Positions 15,216-23,841 of a stretch of 64,000 nt of DNA are shown here, one piece after another (position 1 is the stretch's first letter; every line of letters starts with the position of its first letter). Below the pieces are notes generated by a model. That model worked only from the letters and a program-made list of their open reading frames with translations. It was not told the DNA's origin and searched no databases. Made by a program: the position numbers and the translations under genes. The stretch lies in contig OZ241910.1 of NCBI GenBank assembly GCA_965203755.1, positions 186,001-250,000 on the forward strand. Reading direction: 5' to 3'. Source of the DNA: UBA6055 sp965203755. GTDB lineage: Bacteria > Chloroflexota > Anaerolineae > Aggregatilineales > Phototrophicaceae.

Positions 15216-16139
15216 TTAGGAGGCTTTGCGAAGGCGCGGATTGGCGATTTCATCCAGGCCGAGATTGATGAGCAAGAGCGCGATAAAGACAATCACAAGA
15301 ATAATGGTCGGCAAGCCCCACCACCACCACATATTGCGGATCAACGCGGCGGCTTCAATCGAGAAGTAGAGGGCGACGCCCAGCGATGGGATACGCTGCG
15401 GCCCAAAGCCCAGCACCTCCAGACCAATAGCAGTGAGAATCGCGCCGGCCGTATTGCCGATGTAGCTGGCGGCCAGATAGGGCAGCAGGTTGGGCATAAT
15501 CTCGCGGAACATAATGTCGCGCACCGGCACGCCTGACAGCCGCGCCATCTGCACATAGCCGCTTTCGCGCATGGTCAGCACCTGGGCGCGGATAAAGCGG
15601 GTTGGCCTCGGCCAGGCAAAGAGGGCAATCAAGAGCGCAAAGGTCAGCAGATCAACGCGCGGGAAGACCGACTGTATCACAATCAGCACCACGAGGGCCG
15701 GAATAGTGATGGTCACATCGGTTGCCAAACGGATGACATCATCGACCCAGCCGCCGAGGAAGCCGGCGAGGAAGCCGAGAATGATGCCGACGCCCATGCC
15801 AAAGGAGGCGGCGATGACGCCGACGCCGACGGTGCGCGGCGTGCCGACAATCAGCAGCGCCAGCATATCGCGGCCGCTGTTTTCCGTTCCCAAGGGGTGT
15901 TCAGGCAGGCCCCCTTGACCGCGCCAGTTGGTGAAGCCCGGCGGCGGCAAATTCAAGGGTGAACTGCCGGTGAGAGCCAGGTCGGTATTCCAGGTTTGGA
16001 AGCCAAGAAACACCAAGAAGAAAATGATAAAGATGATTGATGCGCCGCCGAGGAACTTCCAGTTTAACCAGGGATTGTCAAAGCGATTGAACAGGCCGGC
16101 TTTCTTGGTGCCGCCTTTGACTTTGTTGTTTTCGGCCAT
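15216..16139 (-). CDS. ABC transporter permease (DppC-like)
   Basis: This 307-residue inner-membrane permease has an N-terminal TM segment (IIFIIFFLVFLGFQT), the OppC N-terminal region with HPLGTENSGRDMLALL, and the BPD_transp_1 EAA loop VRDIMFREIMPNLLPYL near residue 200. About six TM spans are evident. It starts 2 bases after the DppB-type gene with GGGAGATAGCG ahead of ATG. It forms the heterodimeric channel with the upstream gene. Confidence 0.93.
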   Translation of the reverse strand: MAENNKVKGGTKKAGLFNRFDNPWLNWKFLGGASIIFIIFFLVFLGFQTWNTDLALTGSSPLNLPPPGFTNWRGQGGLPEHPLGTENSGRDMLALLIVGTPRTVGVGVIAASFGMGVGIILGFLAGFLGGWVDDVIRLATDVTITIPALVVLIVIQSVFPRVDLLTFALLIALFAWPRPTRFIRAQVLTMRESGYVQMARLSGVPVRDIMFREIMPNLLPYLAASYIGNTAGAILTAIGLEVLGFGPQRIPSLGVALYFSIEAAALIRNMWWWWGLPTIILVIVFIALLLINLGLDEIANPRLRKAS

Positions 16140-16141
16140 CG

Positions 16142-17152
16142 CTATCTCCCTTCGAGACTGATGCGCGGGTCAATGAGCGGGTAGGATAAATCAATAATCA
16201 AGACTGCCAGGGCGCTGGTCACAATCAAGATGAAGCCCGTTCCTTGAATCAGCGCGAGATCACCATTGCGTATCGCCGAAAGGATCAACGTACCCATGCC
16301 GTTGTAAGTAAAGATGACTTCTACCAGCACCGAGCCGCCGACCAGCGTGCCGACGGAGATCGCCAAGGCCGTCATCTGCGGCAGAATGGCGTTGCGGATC
16401 ATGTAGCGATACAAGACATAAAAGGGCTTCAGGCCTTTGGCCTGCGCCAGGATCATATAATCCTCGCCTTCAATGGTGACCATCATGCCGCGCATGCCCA
16501 GCGCCCAATAACCAAAAGTCACCAGCACAATCGACATCGCCGGCAAAAAGCCGTGATAAAGCACGCTGCCGATGAACTCCAGTGTCAGTTCGGGTACCAT
16601 GCCCCGCGCATAGGCGTTATTTAGGGGGAAGATGGGTATCAAAACGCCAAAGACATAACTCAGGAGCAGGCCTGCCAGCAGCGGCGGAATCGAGGTGAAT
16701 GTCATTGATATGGGTATGAGTATTTTCAAGAGCCTGGGTGTCTTGGCCCAAGCCAGCAGGGCGCCGCAGAGGTTGCCGACAATGAAGAAGATGGCTGTCG
16801 CTATCCCCATCAGTCCAATGGTCCAAGGCAAGGCCCGTCCGATCAGTTCAGATACGGTCGCCGGGAAGTTCGTATAAGAGGGGCCGAGGTCAAAGCGGAT
16901 GGTGTTCGCTAGAAAGCGGAGATACTGCACAGGAATTGGGTCGTCAAGACCAAAACGTTCACGCCAGGCTTCAATAATCAAATCGGCATTTTCAACAAAG
17001 CCGACCTGTCGGGACATAAGGGCAACCATTGCCGCAATCGGGTCGCTCGGCGCCAGGCGCGGGATAATGAAAATCAGGGTTGACGCCACCCACAAGGTCA
17101 GGAAAAAGACCAATAATCGGCGAATCAGATAATCAAGCGATAAACCTCCCAT
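16142..17152 (-). CDS. ABC transporter permease (DppB-like)
   Basis: This 336-residue permease has the classical OppB/DppB N-terminus (DYLIRRLLVFFLTLWVASTLIF) followed by a large external loop containing FGLDDPIPVQYLRFL and PSYTNFPATVSELIGRALPWT. The core has six TM spans with the EAA-type loop KPFYVLYRYMIRNAILPQ. It lies 140 bases downstream of the binding-protein gene, with a hairpin in the gap, and immediately before dppC. Relatives also carry non-peptide solutes, including sialic acid and oligosaccharides. Confidence 0.93.
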   Translation of the reverse strand: MGGLSLDYLIRRLLVFFLTLWVASTLIFIIPRLAPSDPIAAMVALMSRQVGFVENADLIIEAWRERFGLDDPIPVQYLRFLANTIRFDLGPSYTNFPATVSELIGRALPWTIGLMGIATAIFFIVGNLCGALLAWAKTPRLLKILIPISMTFTSIPPLLAGLLLSYVFGVLIPIFPLNNAYARGMVPELTLEFIGSVLYHGFLPAMSIVLVTFGYWALGMRGMMVTIEGEDYMILAQAKGLKPFYVLYRYMIRNAILPQMTALAISVGTLVGGSVLVEVIFTYNGMGTLILSAIRNGDLALIQGTGFILIVTSALAVLIIDLSYPLIDPRISLEGR

Positions 17153-17239
17153 GCGAGCGTCCTTCCCTAATAAGCCGAACCTAGGTATCTATAACGTTCA
17201 AAATAAGTCGATTTCAAAAATCTTGTTCAAGCATGAGAT

Positions 17240-17273
17240 GAGGCTGGGGCCGCACGATGACGCCCCCAACCTC
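17240..17273 (-). terminator. Hairpin between binding-protein and permease genes
   Basis: GAGGCTGGGGC (17240-17250) pairs with GCCCCCAACCTC (17262-17273) with one mismatch and an 11-base loop, 20 bases after the binding-protein stop. A partly T-rich stretch follows on the minus strand. Such structures usually protect the binding-protein message and reduce read-through to the permeases. Confidence 0.5.
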
Positions 17274-17292
17274 AAGGCGTGTCAAATCTTTC

Positions 17293-19037
17293 CTACATGC
17301 CGGCTTTGCGGAGTTCGGAGATGATTTGATGCGTCGAATGCCACCAGGTAGCCGGATGGTTGAAGTTGTTTTCAGCCGTCGGCCAGCCTTCCCAGTAGGT
17401 ACTGTTGAACGGAATCAGCTTGGTCGCCTGATTCAGCGGCAGGATGGGCAGTTCTTCATAGAAATAGCGGTAAGCCTCTACCACCAAATCAAGGATGGCC
17501 GGATCGCCCAAAGGCAGCGTGCCGATCTGCTCGACGATGCCGCTGTAGGCTTCGTTGTTCATGCCGTCCCAGCGGGCGTGGTTGTTGCCGGATGAACGTT
17601 CGCCAACCGCGACCCAGTGCCGCGCGGTGTAGCGGTCCATGGAGGCCCAGGGTTCGTTGACCGAGCCGCAGGCGTCCCAGTCGGTGGTGGCTTGGTAGTT
17701 GCCAAAGCGCTTGTTGTCATCCCAAGTAGGACCAGCTACCACAGCGGCTTCGCCGGCGATGCCGAAGTTCCGCAGCTGCTCGACAACAACGTCGGTAATG
17801 CGCCGTTTTTCGATGAAGCCCTCGTGAACCTGAATCGGCAGGGTCAAGACGCTGCCATCCCCGTCTGCCCACAGGCCGTCGTCATTGCGCGCATAGCCGT
17901 TCTTGGTCAGCAGTTCTTCAGCAGCTTCCAGGTTGGCGGTGGTGCTGAAGGCCATGCCGGCTTCTTCGATGGCGTCGATGAAGGGGAACATGGCGCCGTA
18001 TTCGACAAACATCGTGCGCGAGGGGATGGTTACGCCCTCATAAGCGATAGCGATGATTCGTCGCGGTCAATGACGTGGTTGATCGCCCAGCGCATTTCCG
18101 GGTTGTCCCAGGGCTCAACTTGAGTCTGGAAGGAAATCTGACGCGGGCAGGGATCGAGCCAGACATAAGGCATGCCCTCTTCCCAGGCGAAGATCTTGTC
18201 GTTCTGCGCCTGCATGGCTTCAAACGCGCCCAGCGTAACGTCCATGATACTGTCAACTTCGTTGTTGACGGCCAGGGTAGTGCGGATCTGGTCGTTGCCA
18301 GTGATGATCCAAATCAAGCGCAGCGGCTCTGGCATTGACATCGCGCCAGTGGCGGCGCCCCACCAATCATCGTTGCGGTCATAGACCCAAGTGGTTTCGT
18401 TAGCAGAGGTCAAGGTGTAGGGACCTGTGCCAACCGGCGGGAAGTTCTTGAAAGTGGCGGGGTCTTCTTCGTCCGCCCAGATATGCTCTGGAACGATGAG
18501 CAGGTTGCCGCCGATCTTGACCGTCAGCAGGTCCAGCTGGAAGCGCGGGTTGGGCGCGGTCAGGTTGAACTGCACCGTCTGCGCGTCAATAACTTCGACG
18601 CTCTCGACCCAGGTCTGAACATCGCCAGCCTTCCAGAGGCCTGAATTGTCGGGGTTCCCCAGCATGGCGAAGGTGAAGGCGACATCGTCAGCATCCATGG
18701 CTTCGCCATCCGACCATGCCGCGCCTTCGCGCAGGTTCAGCGTCCAGACGTCAAGCGAGTCATTGCTGGAAGCGCCAGCCGCCAGCCAAGGCATGATTTC
18801 GCCGGTTTCATAGTTCAAGATGAAAAGCGGCTCAAAGACAGCCTGACCAAGCCCGCCGTTGCTAAGATTGTTCGGCACGTAGGGATTGTAGTTGTCAAAG
18901 GCGGGCTGGGGCCCGACTCGGCCGTCGCGATCCAAAATGACGGTGTCTTCACGGGCGACGTCTTGCGCGGCTGCGGTAAAGCTGAATGCAGCCAAGACGA
19001 CGACCAGAAGTACGAAAAGAAAAGTTCTTGCGTTCAT
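17293..19037 (-). CDS. ABC transporter substrate-binding protein (DppA/OppA-like), frameshifted at 18057-18058
   Basis: This exported solute receptor of SBP family 5 (cluster C) has a signal peptide at residues 1-25 (MNARTFLFVLLVVVLAAFSF, then AAAQ). Family motifs follow: FEPLFILNYETGEIMPWLA, WTLNLREGAAWSDGEAMDADD, GTGPYTL and the late MRWAINHVIDRDE. There the frame breaks: the second part (VTIPSRTMFVEYGAMF onward) lies in the next frame. One extra A in the GAATC at 18057-18058 joins them into about 581 residues, a normal length. A missed homopolymer base is more likely than a real lesion because both halves are fully conserved in style. It is the first gene of the importer operon, with AGGAGA ahead of ATG. 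Confidence 0.88.
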
Positions 19038-19091
19038 TTGAGTATTCTCCTGATACTAGAGATAAACATTCGCCAACTCCGAACTCGGTTT

Positions 19092-19110
19092 GTCATTCGG
19101 GCGGAATGAC
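19092..19110. other. Inverted repeat GTCATTC-5-GAATGAC upstream of the importer operon
   Basis: A perfect 7-base inverted repeat with a GC loop lies about 55 bases before the start of the binding-protein gene, in the spacer after the regulator gene. It could be an operator or a leader hairpin. It does not match the TGTACATA operator found upstream of the regulator. Confidence 0.4.
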
Positions 19111-19194
19111 GGGCGCGTTGACGGCACCCGGACTTCTCAAAGTCAAACCGCGTTTCTTTCAATAGTCCCCCTTTCCTTCTGACCAAGCGGACAG

Positions 19195-20370
19195 TTATTG
19201 ACTCACAAGGCACGGCGCCGCCGCTGACATTCTGATTTGCAGACGGGTTGGCACCGTATGGCAGCGCGCCGGCATATCGCGGCTGTTCAAACGTTCAATC
19301 AGCATTTGCGAGGCAGCCCGCCCCAGTTGATAGGCATTTTGCGATACCGTCGTCAACGGCACTTCGATATAAGATGCCATGCTGATGTCATCGAATCCGG
19401 TCACCGACACATCATCGGGTATCCTGTAGCCAATATCCCGCAAGGCGCTCATGGTAATAATGGCAAGGATGTCGTTAATGCAGACGATTGCCGTCGGTTT
19501 GGGATCCACCCGATTCATAAGCCGCACCACCTGCTCGGTAATCTGCCGGCTTTCTTCACCGACCAATTTATAGATATCGGTTTCATGGAATTCGCAGCGA
19601 TCCGGGGGATTGATCTTCCAAGGGGCATACGCGCGCATGCCATGCTCATTGACGGCGGTTACATAACCGCGATGCCGCTCATTGACCGGGCGCAGGCTGC
19701 TGATATTAGGCATCAAATGCACAATATGCCGATGCCCCAACTCGATGAGATGGCAGACGAGATCGTAAGCGCCGCCAAAATTGTCACTGGCGACATAATC
19801 GGCTTCAATGCCTTCAACCCGACGATCCACAAATACAATCGGAATATGACGCTGCTGATATTCGCGCAGGAGGGATTTGGTTTTGTCGGCAGGTTTCGCA
19901 TTCGCCCACAAGATCAGTCCAGCGGCATGGTCATCCAGCAGCTGTTGCAGAATCCGCGTCTCTTCGTCGCTGTCGGCGGCATTGCTAAAGATGACTTGAT
20001 ACCCGGCGGAGCGCAGTTCAGTTTCGGCGCTGTTGAGCAGGATACTGTGGATTTCGTTATGGAAGCTGTGGGTGATATAACCAATGGAACGTCTGGGGGG
20101 GGGGGGGTACTTCTGCAGCTGCCAGGCGACGAATGTGCCGCGTCCGGCGGCGCGCTTGATTAAACCTTCAACCTCGATGCGCTGCAAGGCGATGCGGACT
20201 GTTGTTCGACTGATGTCCAAATGCCGCGACAGCTGCGCCTCGGTAGGAATCCGCTCTCCATACCGCCAGCGCCCGGACACAATCAGCCGCCGCAGCTGGT
20301 TGTGAAGCTGCACATGCAGCGAGATGTAGCTGTTATGATCCAGCCTGATCTTTTCGAGTTTGTTGTGCAT
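19195..20370 (-). CDS. GntR-type HTH / LacI-type sensor transcriptional regulator (AraR-like architecture)
   Basis: Residues about 10-80 form a GntR winged helix (LHNQLRRLIVSGRWRYGERIPTEAQ, then LDISRTTVRIALQRIEVEG). From residue about 95 a LacI/periplasmic-binding-like sensor follows (RSIGYITHSFHNEI to DDVSVTGFDDISMASY and PLTTVSQNAYQLGR). This is the layout of AraR, which represses sugar operons until its sugar binds. The two domains are joined by a Pro4 linker encoded by a 13-base C run. ATG at 20370 is used; a TTG at 20382 has better spacing to AAGGTG. A strong promoter and a palindromic operator precede it, so it is almost certainly autoregulated. It probably controls the adjacent importer operon or the divergent catabolic operon. 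Confidence 0.9.
   Translation of the reverse strand: MHNKLEKIRLDHNSYISLHVQLHNQLRRLIVSGRWRYGERIPTEAQLSRHLDISRTTVRIALQRIEVEGLIKRAAGRGTFVAWQLQKYPPPPRRSIGYITHSFHNEIHSILLNSAETELRSAGYQVIFSNAADSDEETRILQQLLDDHAAGLILWANAKPADKTKSLLREYQQRHIPIVFVDRRVEGIEADYVASDNFGGAYDLVCHLIELGHRHIVHLMPNISSLRPVNERHRGYVTAVNEHGMRAYAPWKINPPDRCEFHETDIYKLVGEESRQITEQVVRLMNRVDPKPTAIVCINDILAIITMSALRDIGYRIPDDVSVTGFDDISMASYIEVPLTTVSQNAYQLGRAASQMLIERLNSRDMPARCHTVPTRLQIRMSAAAPCLVSQ
20095..20107. repeat. 13-base G homopolymer (C13 on the coding strand) inside the regulator gene
   Basis: Thirteen consecutive G on the plus strand encode the Tyr-Pro-Pro-Pro-Pro linker between the DNA-binding and sensor domains of the GntR/LacI-type regulator. 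The frame is open at this exact length. Runs of this size are prone to replication slippage and also to sequencing error. Confidence 0.95.
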
Positions 20371-20404
20371 GTAAAAGTTCAAAAATCAAAGAACACCTTA
20401 TAAA

Positions 20405-20424
20405 TGTACATAAATGTATGTACA
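20405..20424. promoter_or_regulatory. Palindromic operator TGTACATA-4-TATGTACA
   Basis: A perfect 8-base inverted repeat with 4-base spacer lies 35 bases ahead of the regulator gene and immediately downstream of its -10 box, covering the expected transcription start. The TGTAC/GTACA core resembles operators of AraR-type GntR regulators. A bound repressor there would block initiation, giving negative autoregulation. Confidence 0.75.
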
Positions 20425-20431
20425 ATGCAAT

Positions 20432-20460
20432 ACTATAACATGAAACCGGCAGGCTTGCAA
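20432..20460 (-). promoter_or_regulatory. Sigma70-type promoter of the GntR/LacI-type regulator
   Basis: On the minus strand TTGCAA (20455-20460) and TATAGT (20432-20437) are separated by exactly 17 bases, close to the sigma70 consensus. The start site would fall at about 20425, at the edge of the operator. Confidence 0.7.
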
Positions 20461-20546
20461 ACATTATTTTTTTCCTGAATTGACGCTTGGATAATCTGAA
20501 CCAATTCAGCCCGCTATGATGATATACGAGAAAGGAAAACCAAGCT

Positions 20547-20936
20547 ATGGAGCCGAATCGACAGCCTGTCAGCCTTCCGCGTCTTTTCATTATCTTACTG
20601 CTGACATCGCTTTTTTTCCTTGGCGGAATTATCTTGCTGGCGGATATTAAATGCAATTACGACATCGAAAACTGGTGGGCGCCGCCCTACCCCAACGCGG
20701 AAACTGTTCATCCGATAAAATACGACCTGTTCCGTCCGCGCGCTTTGGGGGTAACAGAATGGAAGATGCGCTCGTCAGATGACGTCGAGACCGTCAAGCA
20801 GTTTTATCGGGACAAGCGCATCGAGGCGCTGAACTCCGACCGAACACGCGGCCTGGCATGGGCAGAATCCTTTGTGCGGCCTATGGAAAACGGGGAAGGC
20901 AGTCTCATCATCTTGTTAAGCGAGTGCGGAACATAA
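20547..20936 (+). CDS. Hypothetical membrane-anchored protein, 129 aa
   Basis: ATG at 20547 follows AAAGGA. Residues about 12-33 (LFIILLLTSLFFLGGIILLAD) form one TM anchor with no lipobox, leaving a globular C-terminal part of about 95 residues on the outside. This contains NWWAPPYPNAETV and VETVKQFYRDKRIEAL, the latter reminiscent of small domains that follow a signal anchor in Chloroflexota proteins. It stands 19 bases before a sugar isomerase-like gene and may be co-transcribed with it. No family or function is recognised. Confidence 0.65.
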   Translation: MEPNRQPVSLPRLFIILLLTSLFFLGGIILLADIKCNYDIENWWAPPYPNAETVHPIKYDLFRPRALGVTEWKMRSSDDVETVKQFYRDKRIEALNSDRTRGLAWAESFVRPMENGEGSLIILLSECGT

Positions 20937-20955
20937 AAATAAGGATGATCTTCAC

Positions 20956-21846
20956 ATGAAAATCGCTGCTTTTCCCAAATGTTATCTGGACGACATCGCT
21001 GGCGCCGGATCCATGACTGTCTTTGACTGGATTGAAATGGCAAAATCTTTGGATGCCGATGGTCTGGAAATGTATGAAGGTTTCTTCAGCAGCCTGGATG
21101 ACGTTTATATTCGGCAGGTGGGCGATGCGATTGCCGCCGCCGGTTTTGAGATGCCGATGCTGTGCTGCTCGCCCAACTTTACCCATCCTGACCCGGACGA
21201 ACGCAAAAAAGCGATTGAACGGGAAGCCCGGATGATCGAAATCACAAAACTGCTGGGCGGAGAAAGAGCGGTTTGCCGGGCGCTAAGCGGGCAGCGCTAT
21301 CCACAGATTAGCCGTGAACAAGGGCTGGCATGGGTGGTCGAGTGCATTGAGCGGTTAATCCCAATCGCGCGGGAACACAAGATCATTCTTGGTTTGGAGA
21401 ACCATTACAAGGATGGCTTTTGGCAATATCCTGAATTTGCCCAGAAGATGGAGGTCTTTCTTGATGTCTTGAATGCCATCCCGGAAAAGGAATACTTTGG
21501 CGTGCAGTATGACCCATCCAACGCCATTGTCGCCGGTGATGATCCGATTGAACTGCTGCGGGCAGTGGCTGACCGCGTGGTGAGCATGCACGCCAGCGAC
21601 CGCTATTTGTCCGATGGGGTCACCTTGGATGATTTGCGTCAAAGCGACGGCAGTTTGGGTTATTCAGCGGCATTGCAGCATGGCGTGACCGGCCAAGGTT
21701 TGAATGATTATGATGCCATTTTCCAAATTCTGCGCCGAGTCGGTTATAATGGCTGGGTCAGCATTGAGGATGGCATGAACGGGATGGCGGAGATGCAAGC
21801 CTCCATTGACTTCCTCAAGACCATGCGCGACAAATACTTTGCTTGA
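20956..21846 (+). CDS. Sugar phosphate isomerase/epimerase (xylose isomerase-like TIM barrel)
   Basis: This 296-residue TIM-barrel enzyme of AP-endonuclease family 2 type is expected to use a divalent metal. Metal-site residues fit ILGLENHYKDG (Glu, His), GVQYDPSNAI (Asp), RVVSMHASDRY (His) and WVSIEDGMNG (Glu). Members interconvert ketose/aldose or epimerise keto-sugars, as in IolE, IolI or UlaE. It begins 19 bases after the small membrane-protein gene and is followed 19 bases later by a zinc dehydrogenase. The exact sugar is not evident. Confidence 0.85.
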   Translation: MKIAAFPKCYLDDIAGAGSMTVFDWIEMAKSLDADGLEMYEGFFSSLDDVYIRQVGDAIAAAGFEMPMLCCSPNFTHPDPDERKKAIEREARMIEITKLLGGERAVCRALSGQRYPQISREQGLAWVVECIERLIPIAREHKIILGLENHYKDGFWQYPEFAQKMEVFLDVLNAIPEKEYFGVQYDPSNAIVAGDDPIELLRAVADRVVSMHASDRYLSDGVTLDDLRQSDGSLGYSAALQHGVTGQGLNDYDAIFQILRRVGYNGWVSIEDGMNGMAEMQASIDFLKTMRDKYFA

Positions 21847-21865
21847 GCTACAGGAAAAAGCGCTT

Positions 21866-22909
21866 ATGGATGCTCTAATCAAATTTGGCCGCGACGATAA
21901 ACAGGTTGAACTGCGCGATATCGCCCAGCCGCCTGATCCGATGCCTCATCAGGTCATCGTGGAAGTGGGGGCAGCTGGAGTTTGCGGCAGCGATCTGCAT
22001 ATGTGGCGCGAAAATCATAGCTGGGAAATCAAGCTGCCGCTGGTACTGGGACATGAGTTTTGCGGCACTGTCGCCGCCGTCGGCGCCGATGTGGCGAACT
22101 TCAAGGTCGGCGACCGGGTCGCGGTTGAAACGGCGGCCGAAGTCTGCGGCGGCTGCATCTTCTGTCATTCGGGGAATTACAATCAGTGTCCGCGCCGTCT
22201 CGGATATGGCGCATTGCATGATGGCGCCTTTACAAAATATGTAACCGCGCGTCAGCAAATCCTGCATCATATTCCCGACAATGTTCCTGATGAACATGCG
22301 GCGCTCACCGAACCCATTTGCGTTGCCTATAACGCCCTGGTCGAAAAAACGGCCGTCGTTCGCCCTGGCGATACGGTCGTGATTCAAGGGCCTGGGCCCA
22401 TCGGCATGATGGCTTTGCTGGTGGCAAAATTACGCGGCGCCGCCGAAATCATCATGCTCGGCACTCGCCATGACCGGCAGCGGCTGCCGATTGCCAAACA
22501 GATTGGCGCCACCGCGGCGCTTAATATCGACGAGGAAGACCCGCTTCCATTGCTGCATGCGCTGGGAGATGGCTATGGCGCCGACCTGGTGGTGGATTGC
22601 ACTGGCGTCAGCATTGCCCTGAAGTCGGCGCTGGAAATGGTGCGTCCCAACGGCATCATCACCAAAATCGGCTGGGGCCCCCAAGCGCTTGGCTTTACAC
22701 TCGACCCACTGGTACAAAAAGCCGTGACGCTGCAAGGCACATTCAGCCACCTGTATTCGACCTGGGAACGAGCGCTGGGCTTGTTGTCTTCGGGACAAAT
22801 TGATCTACGTCCCATCGTCGGCGGCGTTTATCCATTGGACGAGTGGGAAGTGGCTTTTGAAGAGATGGAAGCCGGCAATAACGTCAAATCGGTGCTTGTG
22901 CCCGCTTAA
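21866..22909 (+). CDS. Zinc-dependent alcohol/polyol dehydrogenase (MDR family)
   Basis: This 347-residue NAD(P)-dependent medium-chain dehydrogenase is cytoplasmic. Catalytic zinc ligands are in GVCGSDLH and GHEFCG. The structural zinc site has the four-Cys cluster CGGCIFCHSGNYNQC. The nucleotide fold carries VIQGPGPIGMMALLVAK. ATG at 21866 is chosen because AGGAAAAAG precedes it; a longer frame overlaps the previous gene. Relatives include threonine 3-dehydrogenase, sorbitol/xylitol dehydrogenase and L-idonate dehydrogenase. In this operon it probably oxidises a sugar alcohol or sugar acid to the keto form used by the neighbouring isomerase and decarboxylase/synthase-like enzyme. Confidence 0.9.
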   Translation: MDALIKFGRDDKQVELRDIAQPPDPMPHQVIVEVGAAGVCGSDLHMWRENHSWEIKLPLVLGHEFCGTVAAVGADVANFKVGDRVAVETAAEVCGGCIFCHSGNYNQCPRRLGYGALHDGAFTKYVTARQQILHHIPDNVPDEHAALTEPICVAYNALVEKTAVVRPGDTVVIQGPGPIGMMALLVAKLRGAAEIIMLGTRHDRQRLPIAKQIGATAALNIDEEDPLPLLHALGDGYGADLVVDCTGVSIALKSALEMVRPNGIITKIGWGPQALGFTLDPLVQKAVTLQGTFSHLYSTWERALGLLSSGQIDLRPIVGGVYPLDEWEVAFEEMEAGNNVKSVLVPA

Positions 22910-22934
22910 TCACAGCCCGGCGAAAGGGCCTGAT

Positions 22935-23603
22935 ATGAATGCCAAAATCCAGATTTCCATTGATGTTATCGAGCTTGACGAAGCCTTGGATCTGGCCCGC
23001 GCTTCAGTCAGGGCCGGGGCAGACTGGCTGGAAGTGGGCACGCCGCTCTTGCTTGCCGAAGGACTCCATGCTGTGCGCGCCTTCCGCAGCGCATTCCCGG
23101 ATACGCCTATCGTGGTTGACCTCAAGACGATGGACGGCGCTGGACTGGAAGCCGAGATGATGTTCAAGGCGGGCGGCGATATGGTGGTGGTCATGGGTCA
23201 GGCGCATGATGCCAGCATCATCGAGCAAGTCAAGATGGCACAGCGCTATGGCAAGGCGGTCATGTGTGATGTGATGCTCTGCCCTGACAAGCCCGGACGC
23301 GCTCGTCAGGCGCAGGAAATGGGCGTCGACTATATTATTGTCCACACCGGCTTTGACGAACGCAATCTGATCCCGGGGCTTAGTCCGCTCGATGATTTGC
23401 CAGCCGTTCTCCAGGCTGTCGATATACCGGTGCAGGCAGTCGGCGGCTTGAGCGTCCCGCAAGCCATTCAAACGCTGGAGATGGGAGCGGAAATCGTCGT
23501 CTTTGGAGCGCCGCTGGTGATTAGCGGCCAAGAGTTCAAAGCCGCCGACCCCAATTTTGACCGCCAGCTGCGCGATATTGTCAAAGCGGTGCGGGGGGCA
23601 TAA
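22935..23603 (+). CDS. Orotidine-5'-P decarboxylase-superfamily enzyme (HPS / UlaD type)
   Basis: This small TIM barrel of 222 residues belongs to the HUMPS group, which contains 3-hexulose-6-phosphate synthase and 3-keto-L-gulonate-6-phosphate decarboxylase. The defining Asp-x-Lys-x-x-Asp metal and substrate motif is seen in IVVDLKTMDGAG. GADWLEVGTPLL and the phosphate-loop region AVGGLSVPQAIQ and EIVVFGAPLV also match. ATG at 22935 follows AAAGGGCC and is 26 bases after the dehydrogenase stop. With a keto-sugar isomerase and dehydrogenase beside it, a UlaD-like decarboxylase role is slightly favoured over formaldehyde fixation, since no 6-phospho-3-hexuloisomerase gene is present. Confidence 0.85.
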   Translation: MNAKIQISIDVIELDEALDLARASVRAGADWLEVGTPLLLAEGLHAVRAFRSAFPDTPIVVDLKTMDGAGLEAEMMFKAGGDMVVVMGQAHDASIIEQVKMAQRYGKAVMCDVMLCPDKPGRARQAQEMGVDYIIVHTGFDERNLIPGLSPLDDLPAVLQAVDIPVQAVGGLSVPQAIQTLEMGAEIVVFGAPLVISGQEFKAADPNFDRQLRDIVKAVRGA

Positions 23604-23841
23604 ACAAGGGATTCATCCAAACATCCCCAGTGAAACCAAGCGCAAACTGGAGGCTTGTCCGTCCACCCAGAATCGCATCAGCCCTTGTCGAATCCGAACC
23701 TTTTTGCGAATCACAGTGTTATATGCTATGGATGCTTGTGAAATTTTTCCCATTCCAATGACCTGCAAGCATGATATTGTGATGTGGCGCAAATGCGCGT
23801 ATACTTGTTTGCTTGAAACGCCCGATTGGGATGAGGCTTCC

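Noticed and set aside
22935..23603. HUMPS enzyme as part of a formaldehyde-fixing ribulose monophosphate pathway
   Set aside because: No 6-phospho-3-hexuloisomerase gene is present and the neighbours are a sugar isomerase and polyol dehydrogenase, so a UlaD-like role fits equally well or better.
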